A stretch of DNA of 64,000 nucleotides, from the NCBI GenBank assembly GCA_965222835.1, contig CBDCUQ010000003.1:186001-250000 (forward strand), in the 5' to 3' direction. Both the position numbers and the translations under genes were made by a program. Source of the DNA: CBDCUQ01 sp965222835. Its GTDB lineage: Bacteria > Pseudomonadota > Alphaproteobacteria > Rhizobiales > Hyphomicrobiaceae. Shown in pieces: positions 52,264-61,795 of the stretch. The notes under the pieces are model-generated. The model ran no database searches, had not been told where the DNA came from, and saw nothing but the letters and a program-made list of their open reading frames with translations. The first letter of the stretch is position 1, and each line of letters opens with the position of its first letter.

Positions 52264-53711
52264 GCCGCCGGATCGTTGGACCATTTAACCGTGTCGAAGG
52301 AGATCTTGAGATCAGTCTCGAGATCGGCAAGGGAGAGGTGAAAGCGGCTTGGGTAAACTCGCCGCTTTACAGAGGCTTTGAGCAGATCCTTTCCGGCCGG
52401 GATCCGGGCGATGCGATCGTCATAACGCCACGCATCTGCGGTATTTGCTCGGTGTCGCAGTCGCTCGCGGCGGCGATGGCGCTCGCTGATATTCAAGGCA
52501 TCAACGCGCCCATCAACGGCGCGCTTATGCGCAACATCATCCATGCCACGGAAAACGTGGCCGATCACCTGACGCACTTTTATCTTTTCTTCATGCCCGA
52601 CTTCGCGCGCCCGGTCTATTCAGGCGAACCTTGGTATGCCGACGCGGCGCTCCGATTCAAAGCGGCCGACGGTACCGCCATTCGGGAAATTTTACCGGTG
52701 CGCGCGGCCTTCATGCACATTATGGGATTGCTTGCGGGACACTGGCCGCATACGCTTGGTCTCCAACCAGGCGGCACAACCCATGCCATAGACAGCGCCA
52801 GCCAGGCTCGCGTGCTCGCCACTCTTGCTGCCTTTCGCCGACACCTTGAGGCTCGGCTCTTCGGTGATAGCCTGGAGGCGGTTGGCGCCATTGCATCTCG
52901 TGCCGAGCTCGACGCGTGGTCGACTAGGCCTGGACCGGCTTCGGGGGATTTCGCGGCATTTCTTCGTCTTGCTGAGGCCTTGGCGCTCGATAGCCTTGGG
53001 AGAGGCGCGGATGCCTTCATGAGCTACGGCGCTTACGAGTTAGACGGCGCACACCTTTTCCGGCGAGGAACGTATGAGGGCGGCGTTGCGGGCCCACTCG
53101 ACCCCGCGCTCATCACCGAGGATCATACAAGCGGCTGGTTCGCTCACGGTAATGGTCCCCGTCATCCCTCGATCGGCCTCACCATACCGGATGCGGACGC
53201 AAAGGACGCTTACACGTGGTGTAAAGCGCCCAGGCTGGCGTCCAAGGTCATGGAAGTCGGCGCGCTTGCCCGCCAGGTCGTTGATAGACACCCGTTGATC
53301 GAGGATCTCGTCGCAACCAGTGGCGGGAATGTCGCAAACCGCGTCGTTGCTCGCCTCATTGAAATTGCGCGCGTCATCCCTGCGATCGAGGATTGGACGC
53401 GCCGCATTGTGCCCGGTGAGCCATTTTACAGAGCGGGTGACATGCCCGATGAAGCACAGGGTGCGGGGCTCGTGGAGGCCGCGCGCGGCTCCCTCGGCCA
53501 CTGGGTCTCGATCCGCAATGGACGCATTCTAAACTATCAGATTGTAGCCCCCACGACGTGGAACTTCTCACCGCGCGATGCGAGCGGAACAGCCGGCGCC
53601 TGCGAGCAGGCGTTGGTTGGCGCCCCGGTGCGCAAGGGTGAATCCGATCCGGTTTCAGTGCAGCACATCGTGCGCTCGTTCGATCCGTGCATGGTCTGCA
53701 CAGTGCACTAA
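52260..53711 (+). CDS. hupV: Regulatory [NiFe] hydrogenase large subunit
   Basis: 483 residues. NiFe motifs 'RICGICSVSQSLAAAMAL' and 'SFDPCMVCTVH'. The protein stops at the His of the second motif, so there is no cleavable extension, as is usual for sensor hydrogenases (HupV/HoxC). It forms the H2 sensor with HupU. Confidence 0.96.
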   Translation: MSRRIVGPFNRVEGDLEISLEIGKGEVKAAWVNSPLYRGFEQILSGRDPGDAIVITPRICGICSVSQSLAAAMALADIQGINAPINGALMRNIIHATENVADHLTHFYLFFMPDFARPVYSGEPWYADAALRFKAADGTAIREILPVRAAFMHIMGLLAGHWPHTLGLQPGGTTHAIDSASQARVLATLAAFRRHLEARLFGDSLEAVGAIASRAELDAWSTRPGPASGDFAAFLRLAEALALDSLGRGADAFMSYGAYELDGAHLFRRGTYEGGVAGPLDPALITEDHTSGWFAHGNGPRHPSIGLTIPDADAKDAYTWCKAPRLASKVMEVGALARQVVDRHPLIEDLVATSGGNVANRVVARLIEIARVIPAIEDWTRRIVPGEPFYRAGDMPDEAQGAGLVEAARGSLGHWVSIRNGRILNYQIVAPTTWNFSPRDASGTAGACEQALVGAPVRKGESDPVSVQHIVRSFDPCMVCTVH

Positions 53712-53725
53712 GGACCAACTTGAGC

Positions 53726-56188
53726 ATGGTGAGCGGACCACATCTTCAGTCAGAGCCGAGCATCTCAGGCATGGAACTCCGCGTGAGAGGCCTCGTGCAA
53801 GGCGTCGGATTTCGCCCGACCGTCTGGCGTCTGGCTCATCGTTTCGGGCTCGTGGGTGAAGTGCTCAACGATGGAGCGGGTGTGCTGATCCGTGCCTGGG
53901 GCACAGCGGGGCAACTCTCGGACTTTGAGACAGCGCTCAACGCCAACCCGCCGCCCCTGGCGCGCATTGATGCGTTGGAACGCACGGTGTTATCCACTCT
54001 GCCGGGCACTGCCGGCTTCCGCATCGTCAACAGCGAGACCGGTATAATCTCCACGGCAATTGTTGCGGATGCAGCAACCTGTCCCGAATGCCTGGCTGAA
54101 ACCCTCAGTCCTACCAACAGACGCTATCGCTATCCGTTTACGAACTGCACGCACTGCGGGCCCCGCCTTTCCATCGTTCGTGCCATTCCCTACGACCGCG
54201 CCACGACCTCCATGGCCGCCTTTCCGATGTGCGCGGCTTGCCTCACCGAGTATGAGGACCCAGCCGACCGCCGTTTCCATGCCGAGCCCAACGCTTGTCC
54301 CACTTGCGGACCACGTGTCTGGCTTGAAGATGAGGCTGGCGTCGAGATGGAGCTTCCTGCGGACCACGACCCCATCAGCCTCACGGCCGAACTCATCAAG
54401 AGGGGAGCCATCATCGCCATCAAAGGCATCGGCGGCTTTCACCTTGCGTGCAACGCCATCGATACAGAAGCGGTCGCGCGCCTCAGGCGGAGGAAACGGC
54501 GTTATCACAAGCCGTTTGCGCTGATGGCCCTCGATGCGCAGATGATCGCTGAGTACGCCCATATTGGTGAAGCAGAGAAGGCACTCCTCTCTTCGAGCGC
54601 AGCACCCATCGTCGTCCTTGACCGGCGAGACGATGCCCCCGATCTGGCTCCAGAGCTTGCGCCAGAACAGACGACTCTCGGCTTCATGTTGCCCTACACA
54701 CCGCTCCATCACGTGTTGATGCGTCACCTTGATGGTCCGATCGTCCTCACCTCCGGCAATACGAGCGACGAGCCTCAATGCGTCGACAACGCCGACGCAA
54801 GGCACCGCCTAAAAGGCGTGGCCGACATGTGGCTGCTGCACAACCGAGATATCGTCAATCGCCTCGACGATAGTGTCGCGCGAGTGAGCATTGGCGGGCC
54901 AACGCTATTGCGCCGCGCCCGCGGCTATGCGCCCGAGCCTATCCGGATTCCCGCAGATTTCGACGGAATGCCCCCTGTCCTCGCTCTCGGTGCCGAGCTG
55001 AAGAGCACGTTCTGCCTGCTTGCGGAAAGCCGTGCGATCGTCTCCCAGCACATCGGCGATCTGGAGGATGCCGCCACGCATGATGACTATCGCGCCGCCC
55101 TCCGGCTTTACCGTGAGCTATTTGCCTTCGACCCCGAGGTCATCGCCATCGATGCCCATCCCGATTACCTTTCATCGCAATGGGGTCGCGCGCTTACCAG
55201 AGAGACCGGCGCTTCGCTCACTCTTGTTCAGCATCACCACGCTCACATTGCGGCTGCGCTTGCCGAACACGAGATCCCCGTATCAGCACCGGCGGTTCTT
55301 GGCATCGTGCTCGACGGCCTGGGGCTCGGCGAAGGTGGCGAGTTTTGGGGTGGGGAGTTCCTACGCGCCGATTACCACGGTTTTAAACGCCTTGCCTCTT
55401 TCTGCCCGGCTCCGCTCGTCGGCGGCAATCGTGCCATGCGTGAGCCATGGCGAAACGCCTTTGCTCATTTGAATGCTGCCTTTGGTTGGACCGAGATCGC
55501 GCGGCGGCATCCCGACCTTGCCATCATTCGCCGCATCGGCGACCGCCAACCCGACGTGCTGACGCATATGGTGGAGAACGGCCTGAATGCCCCACCGGCC
55601 AGCTCTGCGGGACGACTTTTCGATGCCGCCGCGGCGATGATTGGCATCCGTCCGGACTCTATCTCATACGAAGGGCAGGCCGCGATCGAGCTGGAAGCCC
55701 TGGCTCGCCCGGCCATGGAGCACGTCACGCTCGGCTATCCCTTCGACGTGCTTGAGAATGAGCCGATTCAACTTGGGTGGGCCCCGTTCTGGACGGCGCT
55801 CCTCCGCGATCTTGATCAAGGTGTTGATCAGGCCACCATGGCCGCCCGCATTCACCGCGGCGTTTTCGACGGTATCGGAGCGCTCGCCGAACGGCTTTGC
55901 CACACGTACGATCTCAAGACTGCCGTCCTCTCAGGCGGCGTATTTCAGAACCGAATTCTGCTCGAGCACGTAACCAAACATCTCCGCAAAAAGGACATTG
56001 AGGTTCTCAGTCCGCGCTGCGTCCCCGCCAATGACGGCGGCATTTCTCTAGGGCAGGCGGTCGTCGCCTCCGTACGGGCAAACGCTGGGGGACGGGCCAA
56101 AGATAGGTCGAGATCCCACGCCACCGAAGACAACCCGGGAACGGGCGCTACGCTTAATGCGGCTTGTCGTCCAGACCATAGCGCTTGA
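53726..56188 (+). CDS. hypF: Carbamoyltransferase HypF
   Basis: 820 residues from the ATG at 53726; a later ATG at 53771 (MELRVRG) is equally possible. Acylphosphatase domain 'RGLVQGVGFRPTVWRLA', two zinc motifs ('CPECLAETLSPTNRR...CTHCGPR' and 'CAACLTEYEDP...CPTCGPR'), a YrdC-like domain ('IAIKGIGGFHLACNAI') and a Kae1-like domain ('VQHHHAHIAAALAEH'). It makes the carbamoyl group that HypE turns into cyanide. Located after hupUV, not in the hypABCDE run. The 3' end overlaps the opposite-strand regulator by 35 bp. Confidence 0.96.
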   Translation: MVSGPHLQSEPSISGMELRVRGLVQGVGFRPTVWRLAHRFGLVGEVLNDGAGVLIRAWGTAGQLSDFETALNANPPPLARIDALERTVLSTLPGTAGFRIVNSETGIISTAIVADAATCPECLAETLSPTNRRYRYPFTNCTHCGPRLSIVRAIPYDRATTSMAAFPMCAACLTEYEDPADRRFHAEPNACPTCGPRVWLEDEAGVEMELPADHDPISLTAELIKRGAIIAIKGIGGFHLACNAIDTEAVARLRRRKRRYHKPFALMALDAQMIAEYAHIGEAEKALLSSSAAPIVVLDRRDDAPDLAPELAPEQTTLGFMLPYTPLHHVLMRHLDGPIVLTSGNTSDEPQCVDNADARHRLKGVADMWLLHNRDIVNRLDDSVARVSIGGPTLLRRARGYAPEPIRIPADFDGMPPVLALGAELKSTFCLLAESRAIVSQHIGDLEDAATHDDYRAALRLYRELFAFDPEVIAIDAHPDYLSSQWGRALTRETGASLTLVQHHHAHIAAALAEHEIPVSAPAVLGIVLDGLGLGEGGEFWGGEFLRADYHGFKRLASFCPAPLVGGNRAMREPWRNAFAHLNAAFGWTEIARRHPDLAIIRRIGDRQPDVLTHMVENGLNAPPASSAGRLFDAAAAMIGIRPDSISYEGQAAIELEALARPAMEHVTLGYPFDVLENEPIQLGWAPFWTALLRDLDQGVDQATMAARIHRGVFDGIGALAERLCHTYDLKTAVLSGGVFQNRILLEHVTKHLRKKDIEVLSPRCVPANDGGISLGQAVVASVRANAGGRAKDRSRSHATEDNPGTGATLNAACRPDHSA

Positions 56189-57536
56189 TGAGGCGGTACG
56201 TGTTGCGTTCGCTGACGCCTAGTATACTCGCAATGCGGCCACGGTGCCCGTGGTGCTTGCCCAGCAGTTTCAAGAGGTACGTTTCCTTGATTTCGTCCAG
56301 CGTTGGCTCATGATCGAACTGCAGTTCGATCTGCGGCTGCGGAGTCGATGGCACCCTGTTTATTGCTTCGCCCTCCCGCGCCATACCCAGGTGAGCATTC
56401 TCGATGAGGGGTGCCTCGCCTGAAACGAGGATTGCCCGCTCAACCACGTTTCTTAGCTCCCGAATATTGCCGGGCCATCTGTATCGGGTCAGCGTATCAA
56501 CGGCCTCGTCTGAGAATTTTTTTTCAACATGACGCTGGAACGTTCGCGATGCCAGAAAGTGCTCCGCCAAGAGCGGGATATCCTCGCGGCGATCGCGCAA
56601 CGGCGGCACGTGGATGACAACGGCCGCCAGACGGTAATAAAGATCGCGGCGAAAACCACCGTTTTCACTGAACGACTTGAGATTGCGATTCGTCGCGGCA
56701 AGAAACCGGCTGTCACTTGCCAAGTTTTGAGTTCCCCCGAGTCGGCGGAATTCTCCGGTCTCGAGAAGCCGAAGCAATTTGGTCTGCAGAGAGGGAGACA
56801 GTTCACCAATCTCGTCGAGGAAGATAGATCCGCCTTCCGCAACCTCTATGAGACCTTGCTTACGTCTGTCGGCGCCGGTAAAGGCACCCTTTTCGTGGCC
56901 GAAGAGTTCGGACTCAAATAGGCTCTCCTGCAACGTACAACAGTCTACCGGTACGAATGTATTCATCGATCTTGCTGAAAGCTGATGAATACTTTGCGCA
57001 ACTAACTCTTTTCCGACGCCGCTTTCTCCTTCGATCAATACCGTCGCGTCGCTTGGGGCCACGAGCTCGATAAGACCTACGAGATCTTTGAACGCCTTGC
57101 TTGATCCGACCATGTTGCGCGCAACCGACGGTGTCAATTTGCTGTGACAGTATTCGTATCGGCGTCGCAGCGATTCCGCCGAAAGTGCGCGCGACACAGC
57201 AAGCTCCAACTCCGCAGCATTCACCGGCTTAGCTAAGTATTCCGCCGCGCCGGAACGCATTGCTGAAACCGCATGTTTTATGGAGCCATACGCGGTGACC
57301 ACGATCACAGGACACTGCGTGACAAGCTCAGGCAGACATTCAAGGCCATCGGCATCGGGAAGCCGAATGTCGAGAACCGCAAGTGATGGTTCAGCCTCGG
57401 ATAGAGCGGTTTTTGCTTGCGCCCAGGTATGTGTGCTTGCGACGGAATATCCCATTGCCTCGAGCTGTGCGGCGATGAGGCGGCACAAGGTGAGGTCGTC
57501 TTCAATCAACAAGATACGTTTGCTTCGCTTCTTCAT
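56154..57536 (-). CDS. NtrC-family sigma54 response regulator paired with heme-sensor kinase
   Basis: 460 residues. Receiver ('RILLIEDDLTLCRL', Asp in 'LAVLDIRLPDADG'), AAA+ domain ('GESGVGKE', 'GAFTGADRRK') and Fis-type HTH ('HHGHRGRIASILGVSERNTY'). It starts inside the kinase stop codon (ATGA overlap), so the two form a pair. It is a second sigma54 activator, different from HoxA; by context it should control the molybdoenzyme modules at 56-64 kb and possibly 22-31 kb. Confidence 0.92.
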   Translation of the reverse strand: MKKRSKRILLIEDDLTLCRLIAAQLEAMGYSVASTHTWAQAKTALSEAEPSLAVLDIRLPDADGLECLPELVTQCPVIVVTAYGSIKHAVSAMRSGAAEYLAKPVNAAELELAVSRALSAESLRRRYEYCHSKLTPSVARNMVGSSKAFKDLVGLIELVAPSDATVLIEGESGVGKELVAQSIHQLSARSMNTFVPVDCCTLQESLFESELFGHEKGAFTGADRRKQGLIEVAEGGSIFLDEIGELSPSLQTKLLRLLETGEFRRLGGTQNLASDSRFLAATNRNLKSFSENGGFRRDLYYRLAAVVIHVPPLRDRREDIPLLAEHFLASRTFQRHVEKKFSDEAVDTLTRYRWPGNIRELRNVVERAILVSGEAPLIENAHLGMAREGEAINRVPSTPQPQIELQFDHEPTLDEIKETYLLKLLGKHHGHRGRIASILGVSERNTYRLIKRYGLDDKPH

Positions 57537-59416
57537 GTCACCTCAGTTGTGGTTTCCGCCCACGGCAGTGAAACTTCGAACTTTGAACCCTTGCCGACGT
57601 CGCTTGTCACTTCAACGCTACCCTCGTGCCGACGCAGGATCTCCCTGCAGATCGGAAGGCCGAGACCGGTTCCTCTTGCGCCATCGGCGCGCCGGCTCCA
57701 GAACGGCTGAAAAATGCGATGAAAGTCGTCACTTGAGATTCCGACGCCCGTGTCTTCGAAGCCAATCCGGACGGTCTCGCCTTCCTCTCTGCCGGTAATG
57801 CGCAGGCTCCCGCCATCGGGCATGGCATGGAACGCGTTCTGCACAATATTCAAGACAAGCATGCGCATGTCGCTATCTGTCGCAATGACGCGCAATGTTC
57901 CCTCGAGGTCAAGCTTGATACTGATGTTCATCCGCTCAGCTTCCGCATGAAGGAGTGAGATCACTTCGGGAATGATCTGGGAAAGCGAAATGAGCTCGGG
58001 CAGTTCAGCCGGTGGCAAACTTAGCTTCAGCAAGCGGTCGGTCACCTGAATACACCGGTCGATCTCGCCGTCCATTAGATTGAGATGGTCCAATAGACCT
58101 CGATCGCGCTTCTCCTCCTTCTGCCGCCGCATAGATTGCAGGCTCAAGTGAATCGAGGACAACGGGTTGCGAATTTCGTGTGCAACCCCCGCGGCCAGCT
58201 GGCCGATCTCCGAAAGCCGCTGTTCTTGCGAATGATTGATCTCGGAACTGAGGTCACGGATGGCTTCGACAATGCAGCGTTCGCCTTCGGGAGCGACCTC
58301 AAGTGGTGCAGCAGATACTTCGACCACTCGTTCTCTGCCTTCCCGAGATATGTGGTTGTGGCGACATGTTAAGGGTTCGTTGCTCGCTCGGAGCTCATGC
58401 AATGGGCATGTAACAAGCGTTGGAGCACATGGCTCCGAGCGTTGATGGCTGGAGACGTAGCACGGCTTCCCGACAATCTCATCGGAACGCAACCCCTGCT
58501 GCTCGCAAAACGCCTTGTTTGCCTTAAGGACTTTGAAGTTCTCGCCAATCACTCGAATCCCATCGGGTATCGCGTCAATCATGGATTGGAGAAAGTCCTC
58601 GCGCTGCGCAAGCTCGCTCCGCTGAGCGTCGAGACGTTGGCTCATCACGCGAAATGTTCGCCCAAGTTCGGCGAGTTCATCATGCCCTTGAGTCGGCACT
58701 TCTACATCGAAACGTCCGTCCGAAAGTGCAAGGCTGGCTTTTTTCAACGAAAGGATTGGGGCAAGGACGGAGCGCTGGAGAACCCAGCCCACGGCCGTTG
58801 CCCCGGTCAGAAGGGCGATCACACCAGAACCCGTCAGCGCCAGTGCCATTGCCAGCGCATCGCCTTTAATTTGCTGCGCTTCATAGTCGACGACTAAGAT
58901 ACCATTGATTGGGTTCTTGGCCACCTCGCCGTGACATCCGGTACAGGGTGCCCTATTCGGAACCGGATTGACGCTGCGAAGAACACTACCGACGATTGGG
59001 TCGGACACGAACGCCGTTGCGGTTTTACGACCCGCATTGATATCGCAGCCAGGACAGAACTCCTCGTCGGCAATGTCGAATGTCCGGCCGAGCTGCGCGA
59101 GTGGCGCTGCAAACCTGGCCTCGCCCCTCGGGTTGAGGATCATCACGCCGCTCACTGCTCTTTTCTGGCCGACACGCTCGACAATGTCCTGTAGTCCGTC
59201 GAGATCACGTTTGAGCATTGCGTTTTCGAGCGCGACCTGCAGCAAGCCATTGATCTCAACCGAGGTGGTTGCCCGGGCCGTAATCAAGCGATCTCGATAA
59301 TACCCAACGAATAGGATCAGAAACGCCAACGAAATCAGGCTCAAACTTGCCGCCAAAACAAAGAATAGTCTGCGCGACAGGCTTTCAGAGAGCCATCGCT
59401 TCAAGCGCGCTATCAT
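57533..59416 (-). CDS. Sensor histidine kinase with periplasmic c-type heme motif
   Basis: 627 residues. TM1 (about 17-40), a periplasmic domain (41-187) with 'CPGC' at 121-124 and a c-heme motif 'CTGCH' at 158-162, TM2 (188-212), HAMP, a PAS domain containing four Cys and several His ('KPCYVSSHQRSEPC', 'VTCPLHEL'), then the kinase core ('AAGVAHEIRNPLSSIH', 'LNIVQNAFHAM', 'FEDTGVGIS', 'GTGLGLPIC'). One covalent heme is likely, so the signal may be redox state, oxygen, NO or a periplasmic electron donor. ATGA overlaps link it to genes on both sides. Confidence 0.9.
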   Translation of the reverse strand: MIARLKRWLSESLSRRLFFVLAASLSLISLAFLILFVGYYRDRLITARATTSVEINGLLQVALENAMLKRDLDGLQDIVERVGQKRAVSGVMILNPRGEARFAAPLAQLGRTFDIADEEFCPGCDINAGRKTATAFVSDPIVGSVLRSVNPVPNRAPCTGCHGEVAKNPINGILVVDYEAQQIKGDALAMALALTGSGVIALLTGATAVGWVLQRSVLAPILSLKKASLALSDGRFDVEVPTQGHDELAELGRTFRVMSQRLDAQRSELAQREDFLQSMIDAIPDGIRVIGENFKVLKANKAFCEQQGLRSDEIVGKPCYVSSHQRSEPCAPTLVTCPLHELRASNEPLTCRHNHISREGRERVVEVSAAPLEVAPEGERCIVEAIRDLSSEINHSQEQRLSEIGQLAAGVAHEIRNPLSSIHLSLQSMRRQKEEKRDRGLLDHLNLMDGEIDRCIQVTDRLLKLSLPPAELPELISLSQIIPEVISLLHAEAERMNISIKLDLEGTLRVIATDSDMRMLVLNIVQNAFHAMPDGGSLRITGREEGETVRIGFEDTGVGISSDDFHRIFQPFWSRRADGARGTGLGLPICREILRRHEGSVEVTSDVGKGSKFEVSLPWAETTTEVT

Positions 59417-59889
59417 TGTAATGCCAGCCGCGTCAGCAGCTTCTCCTCGGGCAATTCAACGGGGTCGATCCAAGCAACACGCGGACAACCCGTCGGTGCT
59501 TCTGCGAAAAATAATGAGAGTGGAACAAGCACGGGATGTCCGCTCTCGATCTCGACGAACTGCGAGAGCCACGATACCCGCTCGTTTGTGGACTTGGCCG
59601 CTAAGAGCGCTTCAACGTTTTGCAGAACGAGACCTTGGTCGGTACTCGCAACCGCCACGACTTGATCAAGCTCGTCGAGCGTCCAATCGGTGGCCTGCCA
59701 GCAACGCGGCGCCATATACTCAGCACGGAAGTCACGTAACGCGAGATGCAGTCGGTGGGCGATCATGCGCACCACGTCAGGACGGTATGTCTGAATAGCC
59801 ATAAGGTATTGTCCGCGCCATGCGTGCGCGTCCAACATCCTCGTGATAGGCGCCATCCAGTCATTCTCTGGGGGCGTTTCATGTGTCAT
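59413..59889 (-). CDS. Unknown protein of the second molybdoenzyme module
   Basis: 158 residues from the ATG at 59889, which overlaps the upstream polyferredoxin stop (ATGA). Soluble, rich in Trp and acidic residues, no Cys clusters ('MLDAHAWRGQYLMAIQTYRP', 'RDFRAEYMAPRCWQATDW', 'LVPLSLFFAEAPTGCPRVAW'). I do not recognise it. Tight coupling to the polyferredoxin and the sensor kinase suggests a shared role in assembly or signalling. Confidence 0.7.
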   Translation of the reverse strand: MTHETPPENDWMAPITRMLDAHAWRGQYLMAIQTYRPDVVRMIAHRLHLALRDFRAEYMAPRCWQATDWTLDELDQVVAVASTDQGLVLQNVEALLAAKSTNERVSWLSQFVEIESGHPVLVPLSLFFAEAPTGCPRVAWIDPVELPEEKLLTRLALQ

Positions 59890-60887
59890 GGCAGCACCTG
59901 AAACAGGCTCTGCTGATGCCTGCCGGTGGCGCAGATGTGACACCGGTTCGTTCCTGAATTGGATTCAATCGTCTTATGGTATGTGTTTCCGCATGAGCCA
60001 CACTGACCTAGAGCAAGAATGATGCTTGGCGGTCTTGGGTCGGCCCATTGCGTCAATCGAACGGCGTCTACATCGCAAACGTCCACGCACAGCCCGCATC
60101 CTGTGCACGTGCCGGCGTCGATTTGGTAGCGCGGGTTTCCGTCGTCCTTGCCGGCCAGTTTGATGACATCGTGGGGGCATAGTTCGAGGCAGGCACCGCA
60201 GGCGCGGCAGGACGTCGCATCTATCCTGGGAACGACCGGCGCAATATGGGCCGTTTCGTCGGATGGGAGGACCGCAAACGCTGTTGTGGGACCCAAGTGC
60301 TCTTCAGCATTTGAGATCGCCAGGGCCTGCACTGGCGCCATGGTGCGGAAGAAATTGCGCCGACTCATGCGGCCGGCTTCGTCCCGGTCACAGCGCCAAT
60401 CGCCGGGTTCCATTTTGATGTACTCGATGTTTGGAATATTCCGATCCAAGAGGAGGAGCGCAAGATCGCTCACGTTTTGGTCAAGGCTTGCGGCGCTGTT
60501 GCGCGGACACGCCTCACACGCGCCACATGACACCACGAGGCGCCGCACGCCGCGGGCATAGAGTTTTGTCAAGTCGCGCAAACCGATGGCGTGGAGACAG
60601 GGGACACGGCCCGGCTCTTCAGGCTCGATTACGCGATCACAGGCGGCAAAGGCCGTGATGCAGTCGGTTCCAGTTTGCACGAGCGGGCGGACTGGACGGG
60701 CGTACATAACTGCGTCTTGCGGACAGGCAGGGGCGCAAAGCCCGCACCCGTCACAGACCTCGACATCGAGTTTGAGACCTTCGTCATCAAGGCTCCACGC
60801 GGCGCGCGGGCAAGCATCAACACACGCGCGGCAACTCGCAACCGGTGCAAGCGCATGCACGCACCGTTCCGTGGATACGGACGGCAA
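59886..60887 (-). CDS. Polyferredoxin with internal twin-arginine-like motif
   Basis: 333 residues; the start (TTG at 60887) is uncertain because the frame remains open further upstream. Two paired ferredoxin domains: residues 19-55 ('CRACVDACP', 'CDGCGLCAPACP') and 227-272 ('CRACGACLELCP', 'CTGCGLCVDVCD'). Between them is a Cys-rich 'VVSCGACEACPRN' (119-130) and, at 175-181, 'SRRNFFRT', which looks like a Tat signal but lies in the middle of the protein. The C-terminal Cys (296-319, CGSCG ... CHICA) resemble a zinc or rubredoxin-like knuckle. It probably passes electrons to or from the molybdoenzyme, or assembles its clusters. Confidence 0.82.
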   Translation of the reverse strand: MPSVSTERCVHALAPVASCRACVDACPRAAWSLDDEGLKLDVEVCDGCGLCAPACPQDAVMYARPVRPLVQTGTDCITAFAACDRVIEPEEPGRVPCLHAIGLRDLTKLYARGVRRLVVSCGACEACPRNSAASLDQNVSDLALLLLDRNIPNIEYIKMEPGDWRCDRDEAGRMSRRNFFRTMAPVQALAISNAEEHLGPTTAFAVLPSDETAHIAPVVPRIDATSCRACGACLELCPHDVIKLAGKDDGNPRYQIDAGTCTGCGLCVDVCDVDAVRLTQWADPRPPSIILALGQCGSCGNTYHKTIESNSGTNRCHICATGRHQQSLFQVLP

Positions 60888-61025
60888 CGATGCCGATGTC
60901 TCGTGGCGACGTTCTTGTTTTACGGAAACCAGGCGGGCACTCCTTCCTCCAGGCTTGTGGCGTCCCCACTTTCTCTCCCGCGAATCCTGATGCTGACTTG
61001 AGCGTTTCAGGGCGTTCCTTACCGC

Positions 61026-61781
61026 CTACCAACTCGGGGCCGTGCCGGGCACGTAGGGGGCCACGTCGTCCGCAACCTTCTCCTTCGCGGCCTGGTCACC
61101 TTTCTCATTCTGCGGTATGGGCCGCGGTGCGAAGGCAAGGCTTGCAAGATTGTCTCGGAGCTCTTCTAAGTAGCCGTTGGTTAGCGTCACGAGGCCCGCG
61201 TAGTAGGGCGTCTGGCAGCGGGATGCCACGCGGGCAGAAAACTCTCCGATCCATTTGAGAATGTGCGCATCCATAAAACTTGCAGCCTCGCGAAGCCCGC
61301 CGATCCCTTCCGCTTTCTCGATAAGATGGGAGATAAACTGCAATTGCAGCACGAGGTGATCATCCGAACGTTTCTGCCGGTCCAGAGCAGTCAGACCATA
61401 ACGGCGGTACCACTCGGCGATGGAAAACATCGGCCCCTGGCGTTCCAGATGATCCTTGTCGAGCCAGGGGGATTCGGTTGGCGTCACGCGATAGGTGTGG
61501 ATGAGGTAAATGTTGGCGTAGTCGGCGGCAAGTTGATCACCGGCTTTTTTGCTTAGTGGCCGCGGGAGTGCTGCGAGCGCGGCATTCATGACCTCAATGC
61601 CATTGAGAGACGTCTCGGACGTTAGGTTCATACCGAACCAGTTTTCAGCCGGAATGGCGCGCAGCTCTTCGATGAGGTCCGGACCAGGTTCGCGGTCGTG
61701 TAGCATGGCCAGCATCCGAAGATCGTCGGCAACCTCGTGGCGGAATCGGCTTTCGGCATTACTCATCTTCGTCTCGACCAT
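61026..61781 (-). CDS. TorD/DmsD-family chaperone of the second molybdoenzyme
   Basis: 251 residues from the ATG at 61781 (61799 and 61766 are alternatives). Family blocks 'GDQLAADYANIYLIHTYR', 'KDHLERQGPMFSIAEWYRR' and 'RSDDHLVLQLQFISHLIEK'. Same layout as the chaperone at 22.3-23.1 kb but strongly diverged. The start lies only about 15 bp from the ferredoxin subunit stop. Confidence 0.87.
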   Translation of the reverse strand: MVETKMSNAESRFRHEVADDLRMLAMLHDREPGPDLIEELRAIPAENWFGMNLTSETSLNGIEVMNAALAALPRPLSKKAGDQLAADYANIYLIHTYRVTPTESPWLDKDHLERQGPMFSIAEWYRRYGLTALDRQKRSDDHLVLQLQFISHLIEKAEGIGGLREAASFMDAHILKWIGEFSARVASRCQTPYYAGLVTLTNGYLEELRDNLASLAFAPRPIPQNEKGDQAAKEKVADDVAPYVPGTAPSW

Positions 61782-61795
61782 GGCCGGATACTTCC

